Numbered from the stretch's first letter, positions 46,855-55,872 are shown. The stretch is 64,000 bases of DNA from Acinetobacter sp. P8-3-8 (GCF_000214135.1 NZ_AFIE01000004.1:1-64000); one strand, 5' to 3'. The notes: a model not told the origin generated them from the sequence alone. Translations and numbers: made by a program.

Positions 46855-47565
46855 TTAGCCTAAAGCTACATCTGCACGAGTTGAAAAACGATAGCCAGTT
46901 CCACGTACAGTTTGAACATAACGGTCTGCACCATAAGGTTCAAGCACTTTGCGTAAACGACGAATATGTACATCAATGGTACGGTCTTCGATATAAACGT
47001 TGCCACCCCAAACTTGGTCAAGTAGTTGGGCACGTGTATAAGCACGTTCAGGATGGGTCATAAAGAATGCCAATAAACGGTATTCTGTTGGGCCCATTTC
47101 TAAAATGCTATTGCCGAAGCTGACACGTTGGCTGACTGGATCTAAAATCAAGCCATTGGCATCAATGGTTTTTTCGCCACTGAGTGCATTGGCACGACGT
47201 AGTACGGCTTTGATACGAGAAACCAATTCACGTGTAGAGAATGGTTTGGTCATATAATCATCTGCACCAGCGTCAAGACCTTGAACTTTATGATCTTCTT
47301 CGCCACGTGCTGTTAACATAATGACTGGGATTTCTGATAAATTCTCATCGCGTTTAAGACGACGACATAAATCTACGCCACTCACGCCACCCGGCATCAT
47401 CCAATCTAATAAAATGAGAGAAGGTCTTTGATCGACAATCATTTGATGTGCTTGTTTTGCATCTTCAGCTTGTAAACACTGAAAACCTGCCATATCCAAT
47501 GAGGTATGGATCATCTCTCGAATTGGAAGTTCGTCATCGACGATTAATATATAGTCATCTTTCAC
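46855..47565 (-). CDS. phoB: Phosphate regulon response regulator PhoB
   Basis: 236 residues. Receiver domain with acidic pocket VDDE (10-13), phospho-acceptor Asp54 in LLDWMMPG, and conserved Lys in MTKPFS; then an OmpR/PhoB winged helix (about 135-230) with [52 protein letters not shown]. Activates phosphate-scavenging genes at Pho boxes. First gene of phoB-phoR; two CTGTCAT half-sites lie upstream. Confidence 0.96.
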   Translation of the reverse strand: MKDDYILIVDDELPIREMIHTSLDMAGFQCLQAEDAKQAHQMIVDQRPSLILLDWMMPGGVSGVDLCRRLKRDENLSEIPVIMLTARGEEDHKVQGLDAGADDYMTKPFSTRELVSRIKAVLRRANALSGEKTIDANGLILDPVSQRVSFGNSILEMGPTEYRLLAFFMTHPERAYTRAQLLDQVWGGNVYIEDRTIDVHIRRLRKVLEPYGADRYVQTVRGTGYRFSTRADVALG

Positions 47566-47585
47566 AACGCAATATCCTATGTATG

Positions 47586-47599
47586 AACGGTATACCGTT
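47586..47599. promoter_or_regulatory. 14-bp palindrome before phoB
   Basis: AACGGTATACCGTT is a perfect palindrome 20-34 bp upstream of the phoB ATG. It could be an operator close to the transcription start or a structure in the leader; no known factor is assigned. Confidence 0.4.
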
Positions 47600-47607
47600 T
47601 TTTATTT

Positions 47608-47641
47608 ATGACAGGCTTATTACAAAGATTAATTATGACAG
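47608..47641 (-). promoter_or_regulatory. Possible Pho-box half-sites upstream of phoB
   Basis: CTGTCAT, the Pho-box unit, occurs twice on the minus strand (47608-47614 and 47635-47641) with starts 27 bp apart. True Pho boxes have 11-bp periodicity, so this is only a candidate for phoB autoregulation. Confidence 0.3.
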
Positions 47642-47646
47642 TATCA

Positions 47647-47679
47647 TTGCAAAAAAGGTATATGAACTCTTTTTTGCAA
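47647..47679. repeat. 10-bp inverted repeat between phoB and a TetR gene
   Basis: TTGCAAAAAA and TTTTTTGCAA pair perfectly around a 13-nt centre. Read on the plus strand the second arm carries the T-run, like a terminator, but no plus-strand gene lies upstream. Role unknown. Confidence 0.4.
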
Positions 47680-47809
47680 AAAAATATGAAAAATAGTAAT
47701 AAATTCAAAGCATCATTTATAACCATTAAAGTCAAAAAAATTATCGAGATGAAAGGCAAAAGGACTATTCACCTTCAAATCATTATTTTTTGACCATTTG
47801 ATGACCAGA

Positions 47810-48484
47810 TTACTTTTGTGCAAAAGTATCGATTAGTGAAATAAATACAATTTCACATGCAGCTACGATTTCCTCTAGGGATTGTTTAAATCCACCCATG
47901 ACCCAACGGACTGCAATCTGAGTTACATAACCATTTAAGCCTGTTGCAACCAGCGAGATTTCTCGTTCACTGCGGTCGATATGAGGCAACATGAGCATGA
48001 CGAATGCGTGAATCATACGGTCAAAACGCCCCATAGTTTCTTGTATGGTGGCATGATTATGTAGTTCCTGAACCAGCATTGCATCGACATAAATAATTCG
48101 AGCGACACGTGGATCATCTTTAAGCATGGTAAATAAGGCAGTCAGACCTGAATGAATCATTCTCTTCGGTTCAGGCGCAGCTTGCATAACGCCTTCCATG
48201 ACCGTTTTTTGTAATTTTTCAATCAATTGTAAGAAAATTGTCTGAAAAAGCTCTTCGCTCTTTTTAAAAGATTCATAAAAATAACGTTCAGTGAGCTTGG
48301 CTTCAGTACAAATATCTTTCACGGTAACAGAGAAGAAACCGTGATTTCCATAAGCCTCAATTCCCGCTTCAATCAACTTTTCACGACGTGCAAGCTTCCG
48401 TTCAGTCAACGACATACCTTTAAATTGGCGTTCATTGGCTGTTTTTTTTATTGATTTTTTTTCAATGCTTTGTTGCTCAGTCAT
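47810..48484 (-). CDS. TetR-family regulator, divergent from an SDR gene
   Basis: 224 residues. A basic N-terminal extension (about 1-30) precedes the TetR helix-turn-helix (REKLIEAGIEAYGNHGFFSVTVKDICTEAKLTERYFYESFKKSEELF, about 33-79) and an all-helical ligand domain with no family I can name. It is transcribed away from the short-chain dehydrogenase gene, and the 210-bp gap contains a palindromic operator, so it probably represses that gene and itself. Confidence 0.9.
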   Translation of the reverse strand: MTEQQSIEKKSIKKTANERQFKGMSLTERKLARREKLIEAGIEAYGNHGFFSVTVKDICTEAKLTERYFYESFKKSEELFQTIFLQLIEKLQKTVMEGVMQAAPEPKRMIHSGLTALFTMLKDDPRVARIIYVDAMLVQELHNHATIQETMGRFDRMIHAFVMLMLPHIDRSEREISLVATGLNGYVTQIAVRWVMGGFKQSLEEIVAACEIVFISLIDTFAQK

Positions 48485-48608
48485 AGAAATGCATTACTCG
48501 TATTATAAGGTGATTGTCGCAAAGTGGACTTATTTTAGCAATAAAAGCGATTGAAACCTATTTTAGCGCTTTTGTATAAAAAAACATCGGGTAATTGATC
48601 ATATATTA

Positions 48609-48638
48609 TTTGACAATAATGATTGTCAAAATTATATT
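48609..48638 (+). promoter_or_regulatory. Sigma-70 promoter overlapped by a palindromic operator
   Basis: TTTGACAAT/ATTGTCAAA is a perfect 9-bp inverted repeat around AATG (48609-48630). The left arm contains TTGACA (-35, 48610-48615), which is exactly 17 bp from TATATT (-10, 48633-48638). The SDR ATG is 57 bp beyond the -10. A TetR dimer bound here would block the -35 of the SDR promoter. Confidence 0.8.
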
Positions 48639-48694
48639 GGAGATCTGAGCGACACATCATGAAAGTGTGTATGGATTTAAAAAAAGGATAGAGA

Positions 48695-49543
48695 ATGAAG
48701 AATTTTAAGAACAAAGTTGCTGCAATTACAGGTGCAGGCTCTGGTATGGGACAACAACTTGCTATTTTATTGGCAAAAGCAGGTTGTCATTTATCGATTA
48801 GTGATGTGAATGAAAAGGGTTTAGCAGAAACAGTTGAACTGGTTAAGCCTTATAACGTTCGTGTAACAAGTAAGAAAGTGAACGTTGCCAATGTTGAAGA
48901 AGTAAGAACTTGGGCTGCTGAAACTGCACAAAATCATGGTTCTGTGAATATGATTTTTAACAATGCAGGTGTGGCATTGGGTTCTACTGTTGAAGGCGCA
49001 ACTTACGAAGAACTTGAATGGATTGTGAATATTAATTTTTGGGGCGTGGTTTACGGCACCAAAGAATTTCTTCCATACATCAAAAAAACAGGTGATGGAC
49101 ACATCATCAATATTTCAAGCTTGTTTGGTTTAACGGCACAACCGACACAGTCTGCTTATAATGCAACTAAATTTGCAGTACGTGGCTTCACTGAATCACT
49201 ACGCCAAGAATTAGATATGGAAAATTGTGGCGTATCTGCACTTTGCGTACATCCAGGGGGTATTCGTACCAATATTGCCAATGATGCACGTATGAGTGAC
49301 AGCATCCGTTCATTGGGAATGAACCCAGATAAATCTGCAAAAGTATTCAATAAGTTATTACGTATGCCTCCAGAAGAAGCTGCTCAGCAAATGCTGGATG
49401 CAGTACTCAAAGATAAACGCCGTTTGTTAATTGGTAATGATGCGAAAACTTTAGATTTAATCCAACGTATTTTACCGACGGGCTATCAAAAGCTGACAGG
49501 TTTTGCGACGAAGTTTAGTAAGAAATTAGAACCAAAAGCTTAA
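48695..49543 (+). CDS. Short-chain dehydrogenase/reductase (SDR)
   Basis: 282 residues, classical SDR: cofactor loop GAGSGMG (13-19), NNAG (89-92), catalytic Ser in NISSLFG, and Tyr155/Lys159 in YNATK. SDVNE after the second strand contains an Asp, favouring NAD(H). A C-terminal extension of about 40 residues (RILPTGYQKLTGFATKFSKKL) suggests membrane association. AGGATAGAG precedes the ATG. Likely repressed by the divergent TetR protein; substrate unknown. Confidence 0.9.
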   Translation: MKNFKNKVAAITGAGSGMGQQLAILLAKAGCHLSISDVNEKGLAETVELVKPYNVRVTSKKVNVANVEEVRTWAAETAQNHGSVNMIFNNAGVALGSTVEGATYEELEWIVNINFWGVVYGTKEFLPYIKKTGDGHIINISSLFGLTAQPTQSAYNATKFAVRGFTESLRQELDMENCGVSALCVHPGGIRTNIANDARMSDSIRSLGMNPDKSAKVFNKLLRMPPEEAAQQMLDAVLKDKRRLLIGNDAKTLDLIQRILPTGYQKLTGFATKFSKKLEPKA

Positions 49544-49553
49544 ATTAGCATTT

Positions 49554-49582
49554 ACCCCCCTCCTTTTTCAAAGGAGGGGGGT
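49554..49582. terminator. GC-rich hairpin between convergent genes
   Basis: A 13-bp perfect stem with ACCCCCCTCC in the left arm and GGAGGGGGGT in the right, loop TTC. It is very stable but lacks a T-run; it lies 11 bp after the SDR stop and before the convergent MATE gene end. Similar C6/G6 hairpins may be dispersed elements. Confidence 0.55.
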
Positions 49583-49683
49583 AGCAAGAATCTAAAATTA
49601 TTTTAAATTACTCTTAACTGACTGGCATTATTTATATGTATAGCATGAGAGCTTTTTCGAGTCTTTTTTACGATTAAAAACCA

Positions 49684-51051
49684 TTAAATCAAAATCTTAA
49701 TGGTTTTTTTCTTCCATACAAATTGATAATACAATCCTTGCATAAGACATAGACAGAAGAAGGTTAATGCAAGTGCATACCAAATGCCTTGTAAACCGAA
49801 CCATTGACTAAATAAATAAGCGCAAGGAATTTCAATCAGTACAATTGCTAAGATATTAAAAAGCATAGGCACGTTTACGGTTCCACTGGCTCGCATGATC
49901 GATGCAAAAATAGCACCTGCACCAAAGAACAAAATTGACCACAACACAATAAATAATAATTGCTGACCTAACTCAATCACTGACGGATCTGTAATAAACA
50001 AGGCCATTAAATATTTTGAAGCCAAATAGGCGATGATCACTAAACTACCAGTAATAACAATATTGCTTAATAAAGCTATTTTAGTCACTTTCGAAAGCAG
50101 TTCAGATTTACCCGCACCAATTGCTTGGGCTGCAAAAATTGACCCTGCAATCGCAATAGAAAGCGCAGGGAATTGAATATAATTCAGGACTTGATTCACA
50201 GCACCATACGCTGCTGTTGCATGTGCGCCATATTGATTGACCAAACCAATGACGACGAGTCCTGCAACAGAGTTTGTGACCATTTGGATACCTGTCGGTA
50301 TACCTAATCTTAAAATAATTCGGCTTAACTCAGGATGATGGCGAATATGAGCAATCAAAGCAGCATCGGGTCTGAGCGCATGATTTTTTTTATTTAAATA
50401 AATATAAAGAAAAATTAAAACGCCGATAAAACCTAAGATACTTGCAATCGCGGGCGCAACAATTCCCATTTGAGGAAAACCAAAATAGCCTCGAATTAAA
50501 ATCGGGGTTGTGATCATTCCGATGACAATGGTTAAGCCCGATGCAATAAGCGGTGTAGTACTGTCACCAACACCACGTAGAATGGAGGTATAGGTGATGT
50601 ATATGAATAAGAATGGGCTGCCGAGTAACATCCATCTGACATAAGGCAAAGAGAGATGCATAATCTTCGGGTCGACTCCCAATAACAATAAAATGTGTTT
50701 TGAGAAAAATGCCCCCACAAGTGCAATGATTGTTCCGCCAATCAGCGTCATAAACAATAATGAACCGACAATCGTTCGAACTTTTTCAATATTTTTAGCA
50801 CCCCAAGCCTGCCCAACCAATACGGTTGCACCCGAAGATAAGCCAATAACAAATGCTAAAAGCAAAAACAAGATTGGAAAAAAGACTGAAATTGCTGCAA
50901 TTGCATTTACACCCAACATTTGCCCGACAAAAATCGTATTCACAGTACCTGATAGGTTTTGCAAGATATTGGTGACAATCAGTGGGCCTAGAAAGATTAA
51001 AAATGCTTTCCAAAACTGTGGGTGATCAATCATATTTTGACGTGTTGGCAT
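49684..51051 (-). CDS. MATE-family multidrug efflux transporter
   Basis: 455 residues with about twelve hydrophobic segments in two homologous halves. FLGPLIVTNILQNLSGTVNTIFVGQMLGVNAIAAIS, GSSATVLVGQ-type SSGATVLVGQAWGA and the mirror-image SIFAAQAIGAGK in the second half are MATE signatures (NorM/DinF superfamily). It uses H+ or Na+ to export cationic compounds. No regulator is adjacent on its side. Confidence 0.92.
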   Translation of the reverse strand: MPTRQNMIDHPQFWKAFLIFLGPLIVTNILQNLSGTVNTIFVGQMLGVNAIAAISVFFPILFLLLAFVIGLSSGATVLVGQAWGAKNIEKVRTIVGSLLFMTLIGGTIIALVGAFFSKHILLLLGVDPKIMHLSLPYVRWMLLGSPFLFIYITYTSILRGVGDSTTPLIASGLTIVIGMITTPILIRGYFGFPQMGIVAPAIASILGFIGVLIFLYIYLNKKNHALRPDAALIAHIRHHPELSRIILRLGIPTGIQMVTNSVAGLVVIGLVNQYGAHATAAYGAVNQVLNYIQFPALSIAIAGSIFAAQAIGAGKSELLSKVTKIALLSNIVITGSLVIIAYLASKYLMALFITDPSVIELGQQLLFIVLWSILFFGAGAIFASIMRASGTVNVPMLFNILAIVLIEIPCAYLFSQWFGLQGIWYALALTFFCLCLMQGLYYQFVWKKKTIKILI

Positions 51052-51115
51052 TTATCTTTCTATTGTCCAATTTTTAAGTTTATTGCTTTTATGACAGTAA
51101 CATAGATCTAAAAAA

Positions 51116-51144
51116 AAGCCTGAGGATTTGAGTAACTCAAGCTT
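51116..51144 (-). terminator. Intrinsic terminator of the aminotransferase gene
   Basis: Stem AAGC.TGAG/CTCA.GCTT with one mismatch and an 11-nt loop; the minus strand then runs into seven T. It lies 35 bp after the aminotransferase stop. Confidence 0.78.
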
Positions 51145-51178
51145 CTTATTTTTGGTAATGATGAAGATGATGAGCGCT

Positions 51179-52336
51179 TCATTTTACCTGATTTAGAATC
51201 TCACAGGCTTGTAATAATGTTTCGTCTTTTTTAGCAAAACAAAAGCGAATTAAACGCAAATTTTCAGGGGCTTGCTTATAAAAAACAGACACCGGAATTG
51301 CCACAATTTTATGTTGTTCCGCTAAGAATTTACACATTTCCACATCATTTAAATCAGGGCGAATATCACTGTAATCTATATTTTGAAAGAACGTGCCTTG
51401 CGAAGGAATTAAACGAAATTCTGAATCTTGAATGCCTGAAATAAATAAATCTCGCTTATTTTGATAGAACTCAGATAAACCTGCGATATGTTCAGGATAT
51501 TGTTGCATATATTGCGCTAAAGCCATTTGCACAGGGGTAACGCCACAGAAATTGGCGAATTGATAGACTTGGCGGAAGACTTGCATTAACTGTGGTGAAG
51601 CAACGCAATACCCCGTTTTCCAACCCGTGACATGAAAGGTTTTACCAAAAGAACCCACCACGAAACTTCGATCTCTTAATTCTGGAAATGAGAGCGCTGA
51701 ATAATGTTGTTCGCCGTCATAGATGAGATGTTCATAGACTTCATCTGACAGCACAACAATATTTTTATCTTGAATCAGTTCAATCAAATTGAGCCAATCT
51801 TGTTTCGACCAAATTGCACCCGTTGGATTATGTGGGGTATTCACGATCACCATGCGGGTTTTATCGGTGATTGCAGATTTAACTTGATTCCAATCGACAC
51901 AAAACTCAGGTGCATTCAGTGGGATATGAATGGCTTTAGCACCCACCAATTGCACACTCGGCGCATAGCTGTCATAGCTTGGATCGAAAATAATCACTTC
52001 ATCATCTGCATGTACGATGGCTTGGATTGCAGAAAAGATAGCAATGGTTGCGCCCGCAGTGATGGTGATTTCGGTGATCGGGTCTAGTTTTAATTGGTCT
52101 CGATTTAAAAAGAGTTGTGCTAATTGTTCTCTTAACGGAACTAAGCCATCTCCAGCCGCATATTGGTTATAGCCTGCTAACGTGGCATCACTTAAAGCTT
52201 GTAGTAAATCAGGTGGCGCAGGGAAGTCTGGAAAACCTTGCGATAAATTTAAGGCATTTAGGCGTTGTGCCATTGCGGTCATGATGCTGAAAATGGTGAC
52301 ACCTTGAGCAGGAAGTTTAGAGTGGATTTCGATCAT
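51179..52336 (-). CDS. ybdL: Methionine aminotransferase (YbdL type)
   Basis: 385-residue fold-type I PLP aminotransferase. SKLPAQGVTIFSIMTAMAQ...LNLSQGFPDF is close to E. coli YbdL, which prefers methionine, histidine and phenylalanine. PLP-binding Lys232 is in SFGKTFHVTGWKTGY; NTPHNPTGA, LSDEVYEHL and NLRLIRFCFAK are the other conserved elements. The Gly-rich start and length agree. It is a single gene followed by its own terminator. Confidence 0.9.
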   Translation of the reverse strand: MIEIHSKLPAQGVTIFSIMTAMAQRLNALNLSQGFPDFPAPPDLLQALSDATLAGYNQYAAGDGLVPLREQLAQLFLNRDQLKLDPITEITITAGATIAIFSAIQAIVHADDEVIIFDPSYDSYAPSVQLVGAKAIHIPLNAPEFCVDWNQVKSAITDKTRMVIVNTPHNPTGAIWSKQDWLNLIELIQDKNIVVLSDEVYEHLIYDGEQHYSALSFPELRDRSFVVGSFGKTFHVTGWKTGYCVASPQLMQVFRQVYQFANFCGVTPVQMALAQYMQQYPEHIAGLSEFYQNKRDLFISGIQDSEFRLIPSQGTFFQNIDYSDIRPDLNDVEMCKFLAEQHKIVAIPVSVFYKQAPENLRLIRFCFAKKDETLLQACEILNQVK

Positions 52337-52747
52337 GACCAGACGAGTTTTATGAATGTGTTATATGCAGTTTAACAGGTCGTTTTTAACAGCAAAATAG
52401 GGTGTGGTGGTTGGTTTGTTGAAGAGATAAGAAAAGTATATGTAACGCTGTTATTTATAATTAAATTGGTGGTGGGATGTATGTTTTATAGGTTTGAAAT
52501 ATTTTTTTACATAATGATTTTTATGTGAGCTTAGCTGATATGTGCATGGTTGTATGGTAAGTTGAGACAATGATAAGGATGCAGATTGATTTTGCATAAG
52601 CTGTATCATGTTAATTTTAGTAAATCTTAACGTTATGGTCTATGTAAGCTAAAAAATAATACTTGATATTAAAATATAATTGCTATAAAAAATAAATCAT
52701 AAATAATAAAAATTATGGATATTTTATCCATAAAATAGGGTTTTTAT
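52337..52747. other. AT-rich intergenic region before the RloAB-like pair
   Basis: 411 bp. Carries the promoter of the leftward aminotransferase gene and that of the rightward ATPase gene. Base composition becomes visibly more AT-rich towards 52700. No gene, tRNA or integrase-type direct repeat is seen. Confidence 0.5.
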
Positions 52748-53989
52748 ATGATTATTGATTTCACAGTATCAAATTTTTTATCTTTTAGAGAACCACAAAC
52801 TTTAAGTTTTGTTGCTGATACTCCATACACAACTCATAGTGAGCACCTACTAGATACTCCTATTAAAGACTTAAAGTTACTAAAAACAGTTGTTATTTAT
52901 GGTGCAAATGCATCAGGGAAGTCCAATCTTTTAAAAGCACTAGGTCAATTAAAATTTTTAGTTTTAACATCAGCACAAAACACTCCCAATGAAAAGTTGG
53001 TTGTTTCCTCATTTGCTCTAGACAAGCAAGTGCAAAAAGAGCCGTCTTTTTTTGAGATTAATTTCTTTTGTGATGATATTAAATATTGTTATTCTGTTCT
53101 TTTAGATTCAGAAAAAATTCACTATGAGTATCTATCCTACTTCCCTAAAAAATATAAGAAAAATGTATTTACACGAGATTTAACTGAATCTGGTGAATAC
53201 GTATATAGTTTTGGTGAAGATTTAAAGCCTAAACGTATTTATGATGATATTGCATTAAAAACCTCAGATAACGTTCTTTTCTTGTCTAAAGCAGTCCAAG
53301 AGAATAGTAGGTTTTTAAAAAATATTTACGATTGGTTCGATTTAAAACTATCTGAAGAATCAACTTTAGAACAAGCAGCTAAAGTTATCGATACAGACAG
53401 CTCATACAAAGAGAAATTTTTAGAATTCCTTTCTAGCCAAGATATTAGTATCTTAGATGTTAGTATTGATAAATCATCCATTGCAGAAAAAATTTTAAGT
53501 AATCAACAAGATCTTTCTCCAGAAGTCAGAGAACGTGTGATTAAAAATTTTCAAGATAAGTTTGTCTTAGAAATTAAAACCTATCATAAAGATTCTGATG
53601 GTGATCTAATTCCTTTTGAATTTGACGCAGAATCTACGGGTACTCGAAAACTATTTCAAATTTCTCCGTTACTTCTAAACGGGAAAGGCGCATCCACTAC
53701 ATGTTTCTATGTAGATGAATTAAGTTCAGCACTACACCCCTTATTAGTTCGAAATTTCTTAAAAAAATTTCAAGAATCAACTAATAATCAAATGGTTTGT
53801 GTCACTCATGATACTCATTTAATTGATCCAAATAGTTTAAGAAAAGACCAAATTTACTTTGTAGAAAAAGACGATGAACAAGCTTCTTCTATTTATTCAT
53901 TACTAGATTTTAACCCTCGTAATGATAGAGAAAATTGGGAATTACGCTACCTATCTGGCCGATATGGCGCCACACCTTTTTTGAATTAA
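52748..53989 (+). CDS. AAA-family ATPase, RloA/AbiLi-like (putative anti-phage ATPase)
   Basis: 413 residues with an ABC/SMC-type head: N-terminal IIDFTVSNFLSFREPQTLSF, Walker A GANASGKS (52-59), a helical/beta insert (about 85-285), signature-like ESTGTR (295-300), Walker B CFYVDEL (Asp323, Glu324) with D-loop SSALHP, and switch VCVTHDTH (His354). The C-terminal RYGATPFL is typical of the AAA_15/AAA_21 group. It is followed after 21 bp by an RloB protein, the RloAB/AbiL arrangement linked to phage defence. By analogy it would sense or gate the partner nuclease. Codon use is more AT-rich than in flanking core genes. Confidence 0.87.
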   Translation: MIIDFTVSNFLSFREPQTLSFVADTPYTTHSEHLLDTPIKDLKLLKTVVIYGANASGKSNLLKALGQLKFLVLTSAQNTPNEKLVVSSFALDKQVQKEPSFFEINFFCDDIKYCYSVLLDSEKIHYEYLSYFPKKYKKNVFTRDLTESGEYVYSFGEDLKPKRIYDDIALKTSDNVLFLSKAVQENSRFLKNIYDWFDLKLSEESTLEQAAKVIDTDSSYKEKFLEFLSSQDISILDVSIDKSSIAEKILSNQQDLSPEVRERVIKNFQDKFVLEIKTYHKDSDGDLIPFEFDAESTGTRKLFQISPLLLNGKGASTTCFYVDELSSALHPLLVRNFLKKFQESTNNQMVCVTHDTHLIDPNSLRKDQIYFVEKDDEQASSIYSLLDFNPRNDRENWELRYLSGRYGATPFLN

Positions 53990-54010
53990 GAGATATAGAG
54001 AGAGTTTTTA

Positions 54011-54745
54011 ATGGGTAGTGACGATATTGAAAAAAAACGAAAATTGGAATGTCAAAAGTTAAGAGAATCTCGTAAGCAATCTAAGCGTGCTTCTCGTAAC
54101 TTTAATGAGATTCCAAGAATATTAATATTAACTGAAGGCTTATCTGAGAAAATTTATTTTGAGAAGATAAAAAATATTCTTGGTCTGCAGACACTAGAAG
54201 TAGAAAAAAGTGCATATACAGATAGTGTGGGAATCATTAAAGAAGCTATTAGTATCTCTAAAGCAGAAGAAAAAATTGGAAATGAATTTAACTATATTTT
54301 TTGTATTTTTGACTTAGACACGGTTAAAAATAAAGAATATCTCGAAGTGATCTCTAGATATAAACCTAAATACACAAGAATCATTCCAATATATTCATTC
54401 CCTTGTATCGAGATTTGGTTCATCTTGCACTATGAAGTTTGTACTAAACCATTCGATTCAACAGGTAAAAAATCTATTGGTGATACAGCTAAAGACTACA
54501 TAAGAAACAATTTTGAGCCTGACTACAATGAAACAAATAAAGAAATTATTGAAATCTTCGCAACGAGCTATAAGCAAGCTGCTCATAATTCTTCCAAGTT
54601 AGCACAAAGTCAACAAGCTGTTGAATCTAATAATCCAATAACAACTATTCATCAACTAATTTATTTACTGGAAAGGATACATAAGCGTTCAAGTAAATAT
54701 ATTTTTGAGAAATCTATTGAAGAATTCATTGAATCAAAAATATGA
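54011..54745 (+). CDS. RloB family protein (TOPRIM-like, putative effector nuclease)
   Basis: 244 residues. A basic N-terminus (KKRKLECQKLRESRKQSKRASRN) leads into ILILTEGLSEKIYFEKI, where Glu42 starts a TOPRIM-like fold, and FCIFDLDT with Asp101 and Asp103 gives the second acidic motif. PIYSFPCIEIWFILHYE and the DTAKDYIRNNF region are characteristic of RloB. In the RloAB/AbiL class this is the presumed nucleic-acid-cutting partner of the upstream ATPase. GAGAGAG lies upstream of ATG 54011. A strong terminator ends the two-gene unit. Confidence 0.87.
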   Translation: MGSDDIEKKRKLECQKLRESRKQSKRASRNFNEIPRILILTEGLSEKIYFEKIKNILGLQTLEVEKSAYTDSVGIIKEAISISKAEEKIGNEFNYIFCIFDLDTVKNKEYLEVISRYKPKYTRIIPIYSFPCIEIWFILHYEVCTKPFDSTGKKSIGDTAKDYIRNNFEPDYNETNKEIIEIFATSYKQAAHNSSKLAQSQQAVESNNPITTIHQLIYLLERIHKRSSKYIFEKSIEEFIESKI

Positions 54746-55049
54746 ATATTTAACATAAAATCTCTTACACGAAATGCTTAAATCATCCCTTCTAGCATCA
54801 ATATTTTAGTCAAAACCGTTCTAGAGTTCAGCACACTAGAACGGTTTTTTCATGATTATTCATGTAAGGCACTCACTCATTGCTCAATATTCTGCTCTAT
54901 TGATTAGGCTTAATTAATAATAGGTATAGCCTAAAAATACTTTATTTTTCACGATAAATTTATTAACAAAAAAACCAATATAAAATGTATTAATAAATCA
55001 GTAAAAATAATAATATCTCATTTTGATACAACAACAATGGAAATGAAAA
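54746..55049. other. Intergenic after the RloAB-like pair
   Basis: 304 bp. It contains the terminator at 54812-54850, then AT-rich DNA that should hold the promoter of the AcfC-like gene. No other structure recognised. Confidence 0.5.
54812..54850 (+). terminator. Intrinsic terminator of the RloAB-like unit
   Basis: A 13-bp perfect stem AAAACCGTTCTAG/CTAGAACGGTTTT with an 11-nt loop and a T6 run on the plus strand, 66 bp after the RloB stop. Confidence 0.92.
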
Positions 55050-55811
55050 ATGCCGAAGAAATATGGATTTAGTCGTTATTTATTGGGACTAACGGTTTGT
55101 TATTTATCTATAAATGCGATGGCAGATATCAACGTTTATGGTCCTGGTGGACCTGCACCTGCGATGCATGAGGCAGCAAAACAATTCCGAAAAAAGACGG
55201 GAATAGAAGTAAAAGTGACTGCGGGACCAACCCCGCAATGGGCTGATAAAGCCAAATTAGATGCAGATCTTATCTATAGTGGCTCTGAGGCGATGATGTC
55301 TGATTTTGAAAAAACATTCTCTGAGAGCATCGTTAAAGATTCAGTAGAACCACTATATTTACGACCTGCTGCGATTTTAGTCAGAAAAGGTAATCCTAAA
55401 AATATTAAAGGTTTTAAAGATTTAGCAAAACCAAATACAAAAGTACTAGTTACTCATGGCGCAGGGCAAGTAGGTATGTGGGAGGATATTGCAGGCAGAA
55501 CGGGCAATATTCAATTAACCAAAGCATTCCGAAAAAATATCACGATGTATGCGCCTAACACAGGCATGGCTAAAAAAGCTTGGGAAGAAAATAGTCAGTA
55601 TGACGCATGGTTAGTTTTTAATATTTGGGGTGTGAGTAATCCTGATATTGGTCAAATTGTTCCTATCGAGCCGCAATTGGTTGTTTATCGAGATACGGGT
55701 GTTGCATTGACACAACAAGGTTCAAAAAATGCAGAAGCGAAAAGCTTTATCGACTTTTTAAAGTCTCAACAAGGACATACGATATTTAAAAAATTTGGTT
55801 GGACAAAATAA
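55050..55811 (+). CDS. AcfC-like periplasmic substrate-binding protein
   Basis: 253 residues with a signal peptide ending INAMA (about residue 25). INVYGPGGPAPAMHEAAKQFRKKTGIEVKV and ADLIYSGSEAMMSDFE, RPAAILVRKGNPKNIKGFKDL, and VTHGAGQVGMWEDIAGR identify the AcfC branch of the molybdate-binding-protein superfamily, named for a Vibrio cholerae colonisation factor. No permease or ATPase gene is adjacent, so it is an orphan binding protein; ligand unknown. Terminator follows. Confidence 0.87.
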   Translation: MPKKYGFSRYLLGLTVCYLSINAMADINVYGPGGPAPAMHEAAKQFRKKTGIEVKVTAGPTPQWADKAKLDADLIYSGSEAMMSDFEKTFSESIVKDSVEPLYLRPAAILVRKGNPKNIKGFKDLAKPNTKVLVTHGAGQVGMWEDIAGRTGNIQLTKAFRKNITMYAPNTGMAKKAWEENSQYDAWLVFNIWGVSNPDIGQIVPIEPQLVVYRDTGVALTQQGSKNAEAKSFIDFLKSQQGHTIFKKFGWTK

Positions 55812-55840
55812 ACGAATTAAAACTTTTGTTAGACATTCAA

Positions 55841-55872
55841 AGACTGCTTGAGGGATGACCTAAGCAGTTTTG
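55841..55872 (+). terminator. Intrinsic terminator of the AcfC-like gene
   Basis: Stem ACTGCTT/AAGCAGT continued by AGG/CCT, then TTTGTTTGT on the plus strand, 30 bp after the stop. Confidence 0.75.

Noticed and set aside
47577-47793. Short frames on both strands in the gap upstream of phoB.
   Set aside because: Lys/Ile/Phe-rich low-complexity translation of AT-rich DNA, no ribosome-binding site, overlapping on opposite strands.
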